Assembly: GCA_021808445.1 (NCBI GenBank) | Contig: JAKBBP010000008.1 | Coordinates: 1-64,000, forward strand | Direction of reading: 5' to 3' | DNA from: Pseudomonadota bacterium | GTDB taxonomy: Bacteria; Pseudomonadota; Gammaproteobacteria; Burkholderiales; Burkholderiaceae_C | Length of the DNA: 64,000 bases | In this document: one piece after another, positions 1 through 8,361 of the stretch | How the letters are laid out: each line of letters starts with the position of its first letter | How positions within the stretch are numbered: position 1 is the first letter of the stretch | Notes under the pieces: model-generated | What the model was told of the DNA's origin: nothing | What the model saw: the letters and a program-made list of their open reading frames with translations, nothing else | Databases searched by the model: none | Program-made: the position numbers and the translations under genes

Positions 1-1408
1 GCTGGTCGTATCCGGCGGCCGCCGCGCAGCCCGTGCAGCTGCCGTCGTTGCCGGCGATGATGTCGTGGAAGGCCAGCGCGTATTGCGTGGGATGGGACAG
101 CAGCGGATACAGCCAGGGCGGCACGCTGCCCAAGGGACTCTCGCCGTTGAAGGCGCGCAGCGCATCGGCCACCGCGATCACGCCCGCCCATTCCGCGGAG
201 CCGACCACGGTCCCGCCGGCCACGTAGCCCGTCACGGTGCTCGGCGTCGAGGGGGAGATGGCATCGTAGATCTGCCCGGTGTTGCCGTCGGCGTCCATCG
301 CCACGTCGGCCACCGAGCGATAGGCCCCGAGACCGGAGACCACGCTCTGGTAGGAGGGCAGCGTGGTGTACAGGCTGGTGCCGGCACCGGTGGAGGTCCA
401 GGCGACTTCGTCGCGCGGCGCCGATGCATAGGAGATCAGGGAGGTGCCGCCGACCGCCAGAACCTGCGGGGCTACCGCCGGCCACTGCACCTGGCCTGCG
501 CCGCCGGCTCCGGTTCCGGAGACATAGCTCATGTCCGCGGTCGTGAACATGCTGTCGGACTGGCCCGCCGCTTCCGTCCAGCCCCAGGCCATGGAAACGA
601 TCCCCGCGCCCATGGTGTCGACCAGGCTGACGGCGGGCGCGAGCGTGGTCGCAGCGCCGGGCGTCTCCACGACGATCAGGCGCGCCAGCGGAGCGATGGC
701 GTGCGCCCATTCGGCCTGGATCGCGGTTTGCCCCGCCCAGTAGGAGTCATAGCTTGGAACGTTCGGGCTCATCGCGCCTGCGGCTGTCGTGTACACCATG
801 GACAGCGTGCAGCCCGCGCTCGCCGAGGCGGCCGCCAGTGGCAGGGAGGCGCTGCTGGAAATCGACATCGCGGCACAGGCGGGAAGTGCGTACTCGCTGC
901 TGAACGCCGCCAGCTCGGCGCTGAGTTCGGAGTCGTCGTAGGGGTCGACGATGTACAGGGTCTGCCCGGCCCCCAGCTGCGCCCGCTGCGCCGCGCTCAG
1001 ACCGGTCCAGGTGGCGGGCAGCGGGATCAGTCCGTAGGCGTCGCGAATCTGCGCGGGGGTGTAGTTCGCCACCGTGCTGGTGGGACTGGAGCTGCTCGCG
1101 GGCAGGGAGACCGAGGCGAAGGCACGCGCCAGGCTGAAGTCGGTCGGCGCGGCGGCTGCACGCTGCATGCGCAGCACGCTGGCGGAGGCCAGGGGCATGG
1201 TCAGGCCGATCACCGCGCCGCTGCTGCTGCCGGTCTGGCACTGGGTGGTCGAGGTCGAGCTCAACGCGATGGTCGGGGTGCTGGCGCCGCCGCCGCAGGA
1301 GGCCAGCGCCGCGATGGCCGTGGACGCCGCGAGCCACGTCGACGCGCGCCACGCGGGAGGCCTTGGGCGCGCGCCATGGGCACCGAGGGCTGCGAGGATT
1401 GGCTGCAT
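1..1408 (-). CDS. S53 (sedolisin-fold) lipoprotein, catalytically dead paralogue, C-terminus beyond window edge
   Basis: Third gene of a tandem trio, read leftward from ATG at 1408 behind a GGGAG ribosome binding site and still open at base 1 (about 469 codons visible). The N-terminus is a long basic leader ending in a lipobox (LASC) near residue 38. The fold follows its two neighbours: a YTP..R.AYG block at the start of the domain, an EWAHA block, WPAV.PQ.LAVGGT, and a C-terminal calcium-loop block (HDIIAGNDGSCTGC...GYD) at the window edge. The catalytic positions are all changed. The Glu and Asp of the ExxxD helix are both Gln (codons 728-730 and 716-718), the Asp of the SG.GD.G loop is lost (about 505-512), and the Ser of GTS is Val (206-208). 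It is therefore predicted to be a non-proteolytic homologue with a preserved fold. There is no propeptide domain. It is 35 bp behind the second paralogue, probably in the same operon. Confidence 0.85.
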   Translation of the reverse strand, partial: MQPILAALGAHGARPRPPAWRASTWLAASTAIAALASCGGGASTPTIALSSTSTTQCQTGSSSGAVIGLTMPLASASVLRMQRAAAAPTDFSLARAFASVSLPASSSSPTSTVANYTPAQIRDAYGLIPLPATWTGLSAAQRAQLGAGQTLYIVDPYDDSELSAELAAFSSEYALPACAAMSISSSASLPLAAASASAGCTLSMVYTTAAGAMSPNVPSYDSYWAGQTAIQAEWAHAIAPLARLIVVETPGAATTLAPAVSLVDTMGAGIVSMAWGWTEAAGQSDSMFTTADMSYVSGTGAGGAGQVQWPAVAPQVLAVGGTSLISYASAPRDEVAWTSTGAGTSLYTTLPSYQSVVSGLGAYRSVADVAMDADGNTGQIYDAISPSTPSTVTGYVAGGTVVGSAEWAGVIAVADALRAFNGESPLGSVPPWLYPLLSHPTQYALAFHDIIAGNDGSCTGCAAAAGYDQ

Positions 1409-1443
1409 GATGGACACTCCCGGCTTGTGCCGTTCAGGGGGGC

Positions 1444-3072
1444 TCAGCCCGCGGAGCGGCCGCGCGCCGAGGCAAGCGTGAGCGCGTGGGCGCTGGAAAT
1501 GCGCAGCCGCAGTCGCGCGCTGCCGCTCAGCCCGGTGCGGGGGTCGGTGGCGGTGGCCGTGACGACGTAGCGCCCGCAGGGCGGGCGGGGCCAGCTGATC
1601 ACGCCGGTCGATGGGCCGATGCGCATGCCTGCCGGTGCGTGCGCCAGGCTCCAGCGCACCGGCGCCACCGCGCTCAGGGGCATGTTGAAGTCCAGGGCCT
1701 GGAAGGGCGCCCCATGCAGCGTCAGCGGCAGCACGATGGGCGCGACCCGCTGCGGGCTGCCACGCAGATAACGCAGCAGCGCTTCGACGTTGGGCGTGCC
1801 CAGGCCGCCATGGTCGATGGGCTTGAACACCCGTGCGTACAGCGCGGGCCGGCGCAGCAGCGCGTAGAGCAGCGGCTGCACCTCGCCCAGCACGCCGCGT
1901 GCGCGCAGCGAGCGCTCGGCATCGGCCACGGCGAGGATTCCGGCCCACTCGGGAGCGGCCAGGCTGGTGCCGATGATCGCGCTCCACACCGGCGGACACA
2001 GCCCGGCAGGCGCCGAGGCCGCCGCGGGCGGCGCGGGGATCGCCGAGCGCGGCGTCGGGGGGCAGACCCGGCGGCCCGACGGCGTCCGGGTCGCCGGGGG
2101 AATCTGCACCAGCACCTGGCCGACGCCCGCGTTCATGGCCACGTCGGGCAATGTGCGCATGCTGCGGCCCAGAGGGGCCTGGTAGGCGGGAGCCGCGATG
2201 GTGCGGCTGGTGCCGCCTCCCGATCCTGGCCAGGCGGCTTCGTCGCGCGACGTGGCGGTGTAGGCGCGCAGCACGGTGCCTCCGACCGCCAGCACCTGGG
2301 GCAGCACGGCCGGCCAGTTCACCTGGGCGCCGGCGTCTCCGGTGCCGGCCAGGTAGGTCATGGCGGCGTCGTCGAACAGATCGGCGCGTGCCCCGGCGAG
2401 GCTTCCCGCGCCTTCCGCGATGACCATGCTCATCGACACCACTCCCGGACCCAGGCGATTGATCAAGGCGAGCGCGCCGGGCCAGTCCGTGGGCGCGCTG
2501 TCGACCTCGATCAGGCGCGCCAGTGGAGCGCTTGCATGCGCCCATTCCAGGTCGGCTGCGGCTTCGGCTTCCCACTGCGCGTTGTAGGGGGGTGGCGTGG
2601 AGCGCATGCTGCCCGAGGCCGTCGCATGGACCCGCGAAAGGGTGCATCCCGCGGCGGGCGAGGCGGCGGCCAGCGGCAGCACGGCATCGACGGGAATGGG
2701 CGTGGCCGAGCATCGCGGCAGACCGAAGCTGCGGCTGAACTCGTCGAGTTCCTGGGCCAGATGGGGATCGTCGTACAGGTCGAGGATGTACAGCGTCTGG
2801 CCGGCCCCGAGGGCGGCGGCCCGCGCCGCTTCCAGGCTGCTCCAGTGCGCGGGCAGGGGGGGCTCCTGGTAGGCACGCCGCAGTTGCAGCGGCGTGTAGG
2901 CGCCGCCCAGCGCGGGGCCGGTGCCTGCGCAGGCCCGGTCGCTGTCGCAGGCCGCGATGGCGGCCGTGGCGACCAGTCCCGCCGCCACGCCGCGCGCGAT
3001 GGCCCCCGCGCGCGGGCATCGGGCCAGGGCGACGAGGGATCGGGCGACGAGGGATCGGGCGGGTCGCGGCAT
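1444..3072 (-). CDS. S53 (sedolisin) family serine-carboxyl peptidase-like lipoprotein with one Ig-like domain
   Basis: 542 residues. A basic leader ends in a lipobox (IAAC, Cys42), so the product should be an exported lipoprotein; Asp follows the Cys. The sedolisin domain runs from about residue 58 (YTPLQLRRAYQ) to 435. The catalytic set is present: Glu170 and Asp174 (ExxxD), Asp246 (GTGDAG) and Ser370 (IGTSLAAPEWAG). The C-terminal calcium-binding loop of the family is missing: between the last helix and GLGTPN there is only a short PIDHG segment, where the two paralogues carry a Cys-containing loop. A single He_PIG-like Ig domain follows (about 450-530, ending in a YVVTATATD strand). Sedolisins are acid-active peptidases; without the calcium site and with no propeptide, activity here is uncertain. 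It lies 40 bp after the first paralogue. Confidence 0.85.
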   Translation of the reverse strand: MPRPARSLVARSLVALARCPRAGAIARGVAAGLVATAAIAACDSDRACAGTGPALGGAYTPLQLRRAYQEPPLPAHWSSLEAARAAALGAGQTLYILDLYDDPHLAQELDEFSRSFGLPRCSATPIPVDAVLPLAAASPAAGCTLSRVHATASGSMRSTPPPYNAQWEAEAAADLEWAHASAPLARLIEVDSAPTDWPGALALINRLGPGVVSMSMVIAEGAGSLAGARADLFDDAAMTYLAGTGDAGAQVNWPAVLPQVLAVGGTVLRAYTATSRDEAAWPGSGGGTSRTIAAPAYQAPLGRSMRTLPDVAMNAGVGQVLVQIPPATRTPSGRRVCPPTPRSAIPAPPAAASAPAGLCPPVWSAIIGTSLAAPEWAGILAVADAERSLRARGVLGEVQPLLYALLRRPALYARVFKPIDHGGLGTPNVEALLRYLRGSPQRVAPIVLPLTLHGAPFQALDFNMPLSAVAPVRWSLAHAPAGMRIGPSTGVISWPRPPCGRYVVTATATDPRTGLSGSARLRLRISSAHALTLASARGRSAG

Positions 3073-3112
3073 GGCGGGCAGGCCTGTGGGAGGGTGCCGT
3101 TGCGTGGGGTGC

Positions 3113-5407
3113 TCAGGCGGCCACGCTGACGACGACGCGGGTCTGCGAGCTCAGCCCGGAGGAGTCGGTGGCGGTGAGGGTCAGCACATAGCTGCCGCAC
3201 TGCGGGCTGGGCCAGCTCATCAGCACGCTCTGGCCGCTGACGCGAAAGCTCATTCCGGTGACCGCGCCGGTGATGGCGATCTGCGCGGACGTGGCGCTGC
3301 CGTCGCTCAGCGTGGCCAGCAAGGCCGACAGCGGGGTGCCGGCGGTACCGGCCGGCGCGTTGCCGGTGAACAGCGGCCCGGTGGTGGTGGAGGCGAAGCG
3401 CAATTGCAGGGTGGCGCTGGAGGTCTGGCCGGTGGTGGTGTCGGTGACGGTGACGGTGGGCGAGTAGCTTCCGGCCACCGGCGAGGCCCAGGACAGCACG
3501 CCTGCGGAGTCGACGCTCATGCCCGCGGGGGCCTGGGCAAGGGACAGGCTCAGCGGGTCGAGCTGGGGGTTGCTGAGTTGCAGCGCGTAGGAAAACGGCA
3601 GTCCGGGAGTTCCGCTGAGGCTGGCGGACGAGACCGTGGGCGCGCCGGAGCCCAGGATGCGCACACTCAGCGTGGCGCTGCCGCTGAGCAGGGTCAGGGG
3701 GTCGGTGGCGGTGACGGTGACGGAGTAGTTGCCGGGCGTGGGCTGGGGCCAGCTGACCGTGCCGGTGGAGGTGTCGATGCTCATGCCCGACGGCGCGTTG
3801 CCAAGGCTCCAGCTCACCGGCTCCACGGAGGTGAAGGGCATGCCGACGCGCAGGGCCTGGGTGGACGAGCCGCTGACGGACAGCGGGCTGACGAGGGGCG
3901 CCACCTGCGCGGGGCTGGTGCTCAGGTAGCCCAGCAGGGGGGTGACGTTGGGGGTTCCCAGGCCGGTCAGGGCGTCGTAGCCGACGGTCGCGCTGCAGCT
4001 CGAGCAGCTGCCGTCGCTGCCGGTGGTGATGTCCTGCAGCAGCTGCGCGTACGTCGTGGGTCGGTCCAGCAGGGAGTACAGGTAGGGCTGGACCTCGCCG
4101 AGCACGCCCAGTCCGAGCAGCGCGCGCTCGGCGTCGGCCTGCGCCAGGATCCCGGCCCATTCCGGGGTGGCGATGCTCGTTCCGTCGGCGGCCTCCCACA
4201 CGGGCGTGCACAATCCGGCGGGGGCCGAAGGCGCCGTCGCGGGCACGGACATCGCGTTGCCGGGGGCGGCCGGGCAGGTGCCGAGGCCCACGGAGGCGGA
4301 TGCTGCCGGGGCAATCGTCACGACATACTGGCCCGTGCCTCCCATCATCGACACGTCGGGCACCGTGCGCATGGCCAGCCCAAGGCCCAGCTGGTACATG
4401 GGTGCCGTCACGTACGAGCTGGTGCCTCCTCCCGTGTTCGACCAGGCGGATTCGTTGCGCGAGGTCGCGGTGTAGGAGGACATGACCGTGCCTCCGACCG
4501 AGAGAATCTGGGGCATCACGGCAGGCCACATCACCTCGGTGCCCCAGTCCCCCGAGCCGGAGACGTAGGACATCTGGGCGTCGTCGAACATGCTGTCGGG
4601 CATGGACGAGTATTCCTTCATGGCCCAGCTCATGGACACGATGCCCGGACCCATCGTGTCGACCAGGCTCAATGTCGCGTTGGAGCCGTTTCCCGGCATC
4701 TCGACCAGGATGATTCGCGCAAGGGGGGCGATGACATGGGACCACTCGATGTCGATCGCCGTCTCCAGCGACCACGAGGAGTTGTAGCTTGGCGCGGTCG
4801 ACGTGAGACTGCCGCTGCTGCTCGAATAGACCTGCGTGAACGTGCATCCGGCGCTCGCGGAGGCCGCCGCGAGCGGAAAGCTTGCGGTCACGGGGATCGA
4901 TGCCGCGGTACAGGTGGGCAGGCCGAAGGTCTGGCTGAAGTAGTTGAGTTCCTCGAAGGCGGCGGGGACGTGGTACTGGATCAGGATGTAGATGGTCTGT
5001 CCGGCGCCGAAGCCCGCGGCCTGGGCCGCGCTGAGCCCGCTCCAGGAGCTGGCCAGGGGCAGCTCCTGGTAGGCCTGGCGGACTTCCAGGGGGGTGTAGA
5101 CACCGTTCGGCGGCGCGGATGCGGCGGTGGCCGCCGGCACGATGGACGACAGGCTGCTCGAGCCCAGGGGCATGCTGAGCTCGATCGTGGAGCCGGTGAG
5201 CGCGGCGCCGGACTGACATGTCGTTCCGGTCGAGCTGCCGGAGGAGCCGCCGCCGCAGGACGCCAGCAGGACCAGGCCGCACAGCGCGCCGATCATGCGC
5301 GCCGCGTGCGCGGGCGCCCTGGGGCCACACAGTTCCGATCGCCTGGCACCCTCGATGGCGCAGCTGCTCGGGTCGGGCGAAGCGGGTACCCGCCTTTGGG
5401 ATCGCAC
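3113..5407 (-). CDS. S53 (sedolisin) family peptidase-like lipoprotein with three Ig-like domains
   Basis: First gene of the trio. GTG at 5407 is chosen because an AAGGGGGG ribosome binding site lies about 8 bases upstream and because it gives the long basic leader seen in the paralogues; ATG at 5296 and TTG at 5524 are alternatives. Numbered from 5407, the lipobox is LASC with Cys51. The sedolisin domain starts near residue 103 (YTPLEVRQAYQ). Catalytic residues are intact: Glu215/Asp219 (LETAID), Asp287 (SGSGDWG) and Ser411 (DGTSIATPEWAG). The calcium loop is present around Asp459 (QDITTGSDGSC..C...GYD). Three He_PIG-like Ig repeats follow, each with a (Y)S/TVTVTATD-type strand. The usual large N-terminal activation propeptide is absent: only about 50 residues separate the lipid anchor from the peptidase domain. 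It is probably a cell-surface or periplasmic acid peptidase. Confidence 0.85.
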   Translation of the reverse strand: MRSQRRVPASPDPSSCAIEGARRSELCGPRAPAHAARMIGALCGLVLLASCGGGSSGSSTGTTCQSGAALTGSTIELSMPLGSSSLSSIVPAATAASAPPNGVYTPLEVRQAYQELPLASSWSGLSAAQAAGFGAGQTIYILIQYHVPAAFEELNYFSQTFGLPTCTAASIPVTASFPLAAASASAGCTFTQVYSSSSGSLTSTAPSYNSSWSLETAIDIEWSHVIAPLARIILVEMPGNGSNATLSLVDTMGPGIVSMSWAMKEYSSMPDSMFDDAQMSYVSGSGDWGTEVMWPAVMPQILSVGGTVMSSYTATSRNESAWSNTGGGTSSYVTAPMYQLGLGLAMRTVPDVSMMGGTGQYVVTIAPAASASVGLGTCPAAPGNAMSVPATAPSAPAGLCTPVWEAADGTSIATPEWAGILAQADAERALLGLGVLGEVQPYLYSLLDRPTTYAQLLQDITTGSDGSCSSCSATVGYDALTGLGTPNVTPLLGYLSTSPAQVAPLVSPLSVSGSSTQALRVGMPFTSVEPVSWSLGNAPSGMSIDTSTGTVSWPQPTPGNYSVTVTATDPLTLLSGSATLSVRILGSGAPTVSSASLSGTPGLPFSYALQLSNPQLDPLSLSLAQAPAGMSVDSAGVLSWASPVAGSYSPTVTVTDTTTGQTSSATLQLRFASTTTGPLFTGNAPAGTAGTPLSALLATLSDGSATSAQIAITGAVTGMSFRVSGQSVLMSWPSPQCGSYVLTLTATDSSGLSSQTRVVVSVAA

Positions 5408-5819
5408 GGTCAGGTTCCCCCCTTGGCCGTTGGGAAGGCCCTGGCGCCGGCTCGGGGGATCCCCGTTCCGGGTCGGGCTTGGATGGCTGGATGGTAGGTT
5501 GGGAAATCCTGGGTTTTCGCGCAAAATTTGCCGAATAACGCGATGATCAGCGTTAATTTCCTGAAAAAATCAGGGAATATTGGAATATTTCATTTCTGCG
5601 TCCAGCCGTGCGGCCGGCGCTCGCGCTGCCGGATGCTCGGCGCGTCGCCGCATGCGCACCGTGCTTGCGTCCCGGCTGGGATCTCCTCTTGCAGGCAAGG
5701 CGCCGGGCCTGTGTCGCGCCGCCAGACTGCGCCGTGTCGCCGGTTGTCCCTAGAATTTGCATTGCGCAGGGGCGCCGGCTCGCAGCCTGCCCCCGTTCCC
5801 CTCTCCCGTGCCTTTCGCC
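5408..5819. other. Intergenic region between the S53 operon and argB
   Basis: No gene recognised. The stretch around 5515-5605 is clearly AT-rich against its surroundings and holds an imperfect inverted repeat (CCTGA-A5-TCAGG, about 5560-5574). It is the likely site of divergent promoters for the S53 trio and for argB, but I cannot assign exact -35/-10 boxes. The remainder up to the argB start is GC-rich and featureless. Confidence 0.4.
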
Positions 5820-6725
5820 ATGACCGAATCCGCCGTACCCGACCTGGCCCACATTTCCCCGCGCGACAAGGCCGAGATCCTCGCCCAGGCGCTGCCCTAC
5901 ATCCGCAAGTTCCACGGCAAGACCCTGGTCATCAAGTACGGCGGAAACGCCATGACCGATCCGGCGCTGCAGCAGGACTTCGCCGAGGATGTGGTGCTGC
6001 TCAAGCTGGTGGGCATGAACCCGGTGGTGGTGCACGGCGGCGGCCCGCAGATCGACGAGGCCTTGGCCAAGATCGGCAAGAAGGGCACCTTCATCCAGGG
6101 CATGCGCGTGACCGATGCCGAGACCATGGAGGTGGTGGAGTGGGTGCTGGCGGGTCAGGTGCAGCAGGACATCGTGGGCCTGATCAATTTCGCCGGCGGC
6201 AAGGCGGTGGGGCTGACCGGGCGCGATGGCGGCATGATCCGCGCGCGCAAGCTGCGCATGCGCGACCGCGCCAATCCCGAGGTGGAGCACGACGTGGGCC
6301 AGGTGGGCGAGATCGAGTCCATCGATCCAGCGGTGGTCAAGGCGCTGCAGGATGACCAGTTCATTCCGGTGATCTCGCCGCTGGGCTTCGGGGAGGACAA
6401 CGAGAACTTCAACATCAATGCCGACGTCGTGGCGGGCAAGCTGGCCGAAGTGCTCAAGGCCGAGAAGCTGGTGCTGCTGACCAACACTCCCGGGGTGCTC
6501 AACAAGGCGGGCGAGCTGCTCACCGACCTGTCGGCGCGCGAGATCGACGAGATGTTCGCCGACGGCAGCATCTCCGGCGGCATGCTGCCCAAGATCTCCT
6601 CGGCGCTGGATGCGGCCCGCTCGGGCGTGAACTCCGTGCACATCATCGACGGGCGCATCCCCCATGCCATGCTGCTGGAGATCCTGACCGAGCAGGCCTT
6701 CGGCACGATGATCCGTTCGCATTGA
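5820..6725 (+). CDS. argB: Acetylglutamate kinase
   Basis: 301 residues, full length for the family. It phosphorylates N-acetyl-L-glutamate with ATP, the second step of arginine biosynthesis, in the cytoplasm. The amino-acid kinase fold is shown by the N-terminal KYGGNAM phosphate loop (about residues 41-47), the GGGPQI substrate loop (about 76-81), and the [26 protein letters not shown] nucleotide region followed by [11 protein letters not shown] at 5820 is preferred over an upstream in-frame ATG at 5757 because homologues begin near this point. It overlaps the next gene by four bases, so the two are probably cotranscribed, as is usual in Burkholderiales. Confidence 0.95.
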   Translation: MTESAVPDLAHISPRDKAEILAQALPYIRKFHGKTLVIKYGGNAMTDPALQQDFAEDVVLLKLVGMNPVVVHGGGPQIDEALAKIGKKGTFIQGMRVTDAETMEVVEWVLAGQVQQDIVGLINFAGGKAVGLTGRDGGMIRARKLRMRDRANPEVEHDVGQVGEIESIDPAVVKALQDDQFIPVISPLGFGEDNENFNINADVVAGKLAEVLKAEKLVLLTNTPGVLNKAGELLTDLSAREIDEMFADGSISGGMLPKISSALDAARSGVNSVHIIDGRIPHAMLLEILTEQAFGTMIRSH

Positions 6726-7492
6726 GCGTGCGCCGCAGCCACGCCGACGCGCCACGCCGCACGGTGTGGCTGTTCGATATGGATGACACCCTGCACGACG
6801 CGTCGTGGCGGGTGTTTCCACGCATGAACCAGGAGATGAGCGACTACATCCAGCGCCATCTCCAGGTCGACGCTCAGCGCGCCGACGAACTGCGACGCCA
6901 TTTCTGGCGCCGCTACGGCGCTACCCTGCTGGGTCTGATGCACGAGCACGGCGTGCGCGCCGAGCATTTCCTGGAACAGACCCATCGTTTTTCCGACCTC
7001 GCGCGTCTGCTGCGAGCCGACGCGGCGCAGCGGGCCGCGTTGCGCCGGCTGCCCGGACGCAAGTACGTCCTGACGAACGCTCCGCGCGCCTACGCCCTGC
7101 GCGTGCTGGGAGCCTTCGACATGCTGCGCGAATTCGACGGCGTGATCGCGGTGGAGGACATGCGCCAATTCGGCAAGCTGCGTCCCAAGCCCGACGCGCG
7201 CATGCTGCGCCATGTGCTGCGCCGCCTGGGTGTGCGACCGGCCCAGTGCGTGCTGGTCGAGGACACCCTGGGACATCTGCGATCGGCGCGCGCGCTGGGC
7301 CTGCGCGGCGTCTGGTTCACGCGCTATGCGCACCGCGCCGCTCGCCGGCAGGCCGACGCAGCTGCCCGGGCCTCGGCGCAGAGTGCGCGCCTGCACCGCG
7401 CGGGGCGCCACGGACGCCCCGGCTACGTCAGCGCGCGCACCTCCAGCCTGTGGCAATTGCCGCGCCTGGTGCCTTCCGGGCCGCGAAGCTGA
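6722..7492 (+). CDS. HAD-family hydrolase, pyrimidine 5'-nucleotidase type
   Basis: 256 residues. The DxDxT nucleophile motif is FDMDDTL (about residues 18-24), the second motif is the TNAP segment, and the Lys/Asp motifs are RPKPD and VEDTLGHL. This is the pyrimidine 5'-nucleotidase-like HAD group that dephosphorylates nucleoside monophosphates. The start is TTG at 6722, overlapping the argB stop; GTG at 6728 is an alternative. The last 45 or so residues are very rich in Arg and Ala and extend past the catalytic core. The argB-HAD-slmA order is a recognisable Burkholderiales block. Confidence 0.85.
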   Translation: MSVRRSHADAPRRTVWLFDMDDTLHDASWRVFPRMNQEMSDYIQRHLQVDAQRADELRRHFWRRYGATLLGLMHEHGVRAEHFLEQTHRFSDLARLLRADAAQRAALRRLPGRKYVLTNAPRAYALRVLGAFDMLREFDGVIAVEDMRQFGKLRPKPDARMLRHVLRRLGVRPAQCVLVEDTLGHLRSARALGLRGVWFTRYAHRAARRQADAAARASAQSARLHRAGRHGRPGYVSARTSSLWQLPRLVPSGPRS

Positions 7493-7563
7493 ATTCCGGG
7501 TCGCAGGCTTCGGCGCGCCTGCACGGGGAGCCCCGGGCGCGGGCGTGCGAGAATCCCTGCACC

Positions 7564-8190
7564 ATGTCCGAGCCCGCTGAAGCCCCTGCGTCCGCCGAGG
7601 TCACCTCCGTGGTGCGCCGTCGCCCCGCGCCCGGACGCCGGCGCGAGCAGATCCTGCAATGCCTGGCCGGCATGCTCGAGGAGGCCCCGGCCGAGCGCGT
7701 GACCACCGCGGCGCTGGCGGCGCGCCTGCAGGTGTCGGAGGCCGCCCTGTACCGGCATTTCGCAAGCAAGGCGCAGATGTTCGAGGCGCTGATCGAGTTC
7801 ATCGAGAGCAGCCTGTTCGGGCTGGTGGCGCAGATCGAGGCGCAGCATCCTTCCGGTCTCGTGCAGGCGGCGCGCATGGTGCAGGCGCTGCTGGCCTTCG
7901 CCGATCGCAACCCCGGGCTGAGTCGCGTGCTCACCGGCGAGGCGCTGGTGGGCGAGCACGCGCGACTGCGCGAACGCGTGCAGCGCCTGTTCGCGCGATT
8001 CGAGGCATCGGTGCGCCAGAGCCTGAAGGTGGCGCAGCAGCAGGGCGGGGTGGCCGCCGGTTTCGAGCCCTCCGAGCGGGCGCGGTGGCTGCTCACCTAC
8101 GCCAGCGGCAGTCTGGCACTGCGCGCACGCGCGGACGCGCGCGCCACACCCGTCGCAGACGAAGGGGCGCTGCTGGCCCTGCTGGGCTGA
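7564..8190 (+). CDS. slmA: Nucleoid occlusion factor SlmA (TetR family)
   Basis: 208 residues. A TetR-type helix-turn-helix lies at about residues 25-70 (TTAALAARLQVSEAALYRHFASKAQMFEALIEF), with a ligand-free type C-terminal helical domain behind it. SlmA binds specific chromosomal sites and blocks FtsZ ring assembly over the nucleoid. The assignment rests on the VSEAALYRHFASK helix and on position directly downstream of argB-HAD, as in other betaproteobacteria. ATG at 7564 follows a short 71 bp gap after the HAD gene. Confidence 0.85.
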   Translation: MSEPAEAPASAEVTSVVRRRPAPGRRREQILQCLAGMLEEAPAERVTTAALAARLQVSEAALYRHFASKAQMFEALIEFIESSLFGLVAQIEAQHPSGLVQAARMVQALLAFADRNPGLSRVLTGEALVGEHARLRERVQRLFARFEASVRQSLKVAQQQGGVAAGFEPSERARWLLTYASGSLALRARADARATPVADEGALLALLG

Positions 8191-8271
8191 AACGCCGCGC
8201 CTCGCGGGCCCGTCGGGGCTTCCGAGCCGCCCATTCGCGGGGTTGCGCCGGAGAAGTACGAAATTTCGTGG

Positions 8272-8310
8272 TTGACAAAGCCGGCGAATTCAGAAATAGT
8301 ACGATCGTTC
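8272..8310 (+). promoter_or_regulatory. Promoter with overlapping TetR-type operator for the beta-oxidation operon
   Basis: A consensus -35 TTGACA (8272-8277) is separated by 17 bases from AATAGT (-10, 8295-8300). It is directly followed by, and slightly overlaps, the palindrome ACGATCGT (8301-8308) inside AGTACGATCGTTCGTT. This is a strong sigma-70 promoter with an operator at the start site. The gene just downstream encodes a TetR regulator, so autorepression and control of the following fatty-acid genes are likely. Confidence 0.7.
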
Positions 8311-8361
8311 GTTTTCTATCCGGTGCCCATCCAGCCCGGTGCCCATTGAGACGCAGCGATC

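Noticed and set aside
3040-3066. Short tandem duplication (GACGAGGGATCGGGC twice) at the start of the second S53 gene
   Set aside because: Only two copies; within the leader-coding region and probably simple slippage.
65-3129. Large plus-strand frames opposite the S53 genes
   Set aside because: They are Gly/Arg/Ala-rich and lack motifs. The minus strand shows lipoboxes, catalytic blocks and Ig repeats in frame.
2511-5330. 939-codon minus-strand frame crossing two S53 genes
   Set aside because: It runs in another frame through both genes and encodes no recognisable domain; the two S53 frames account for the sequence.
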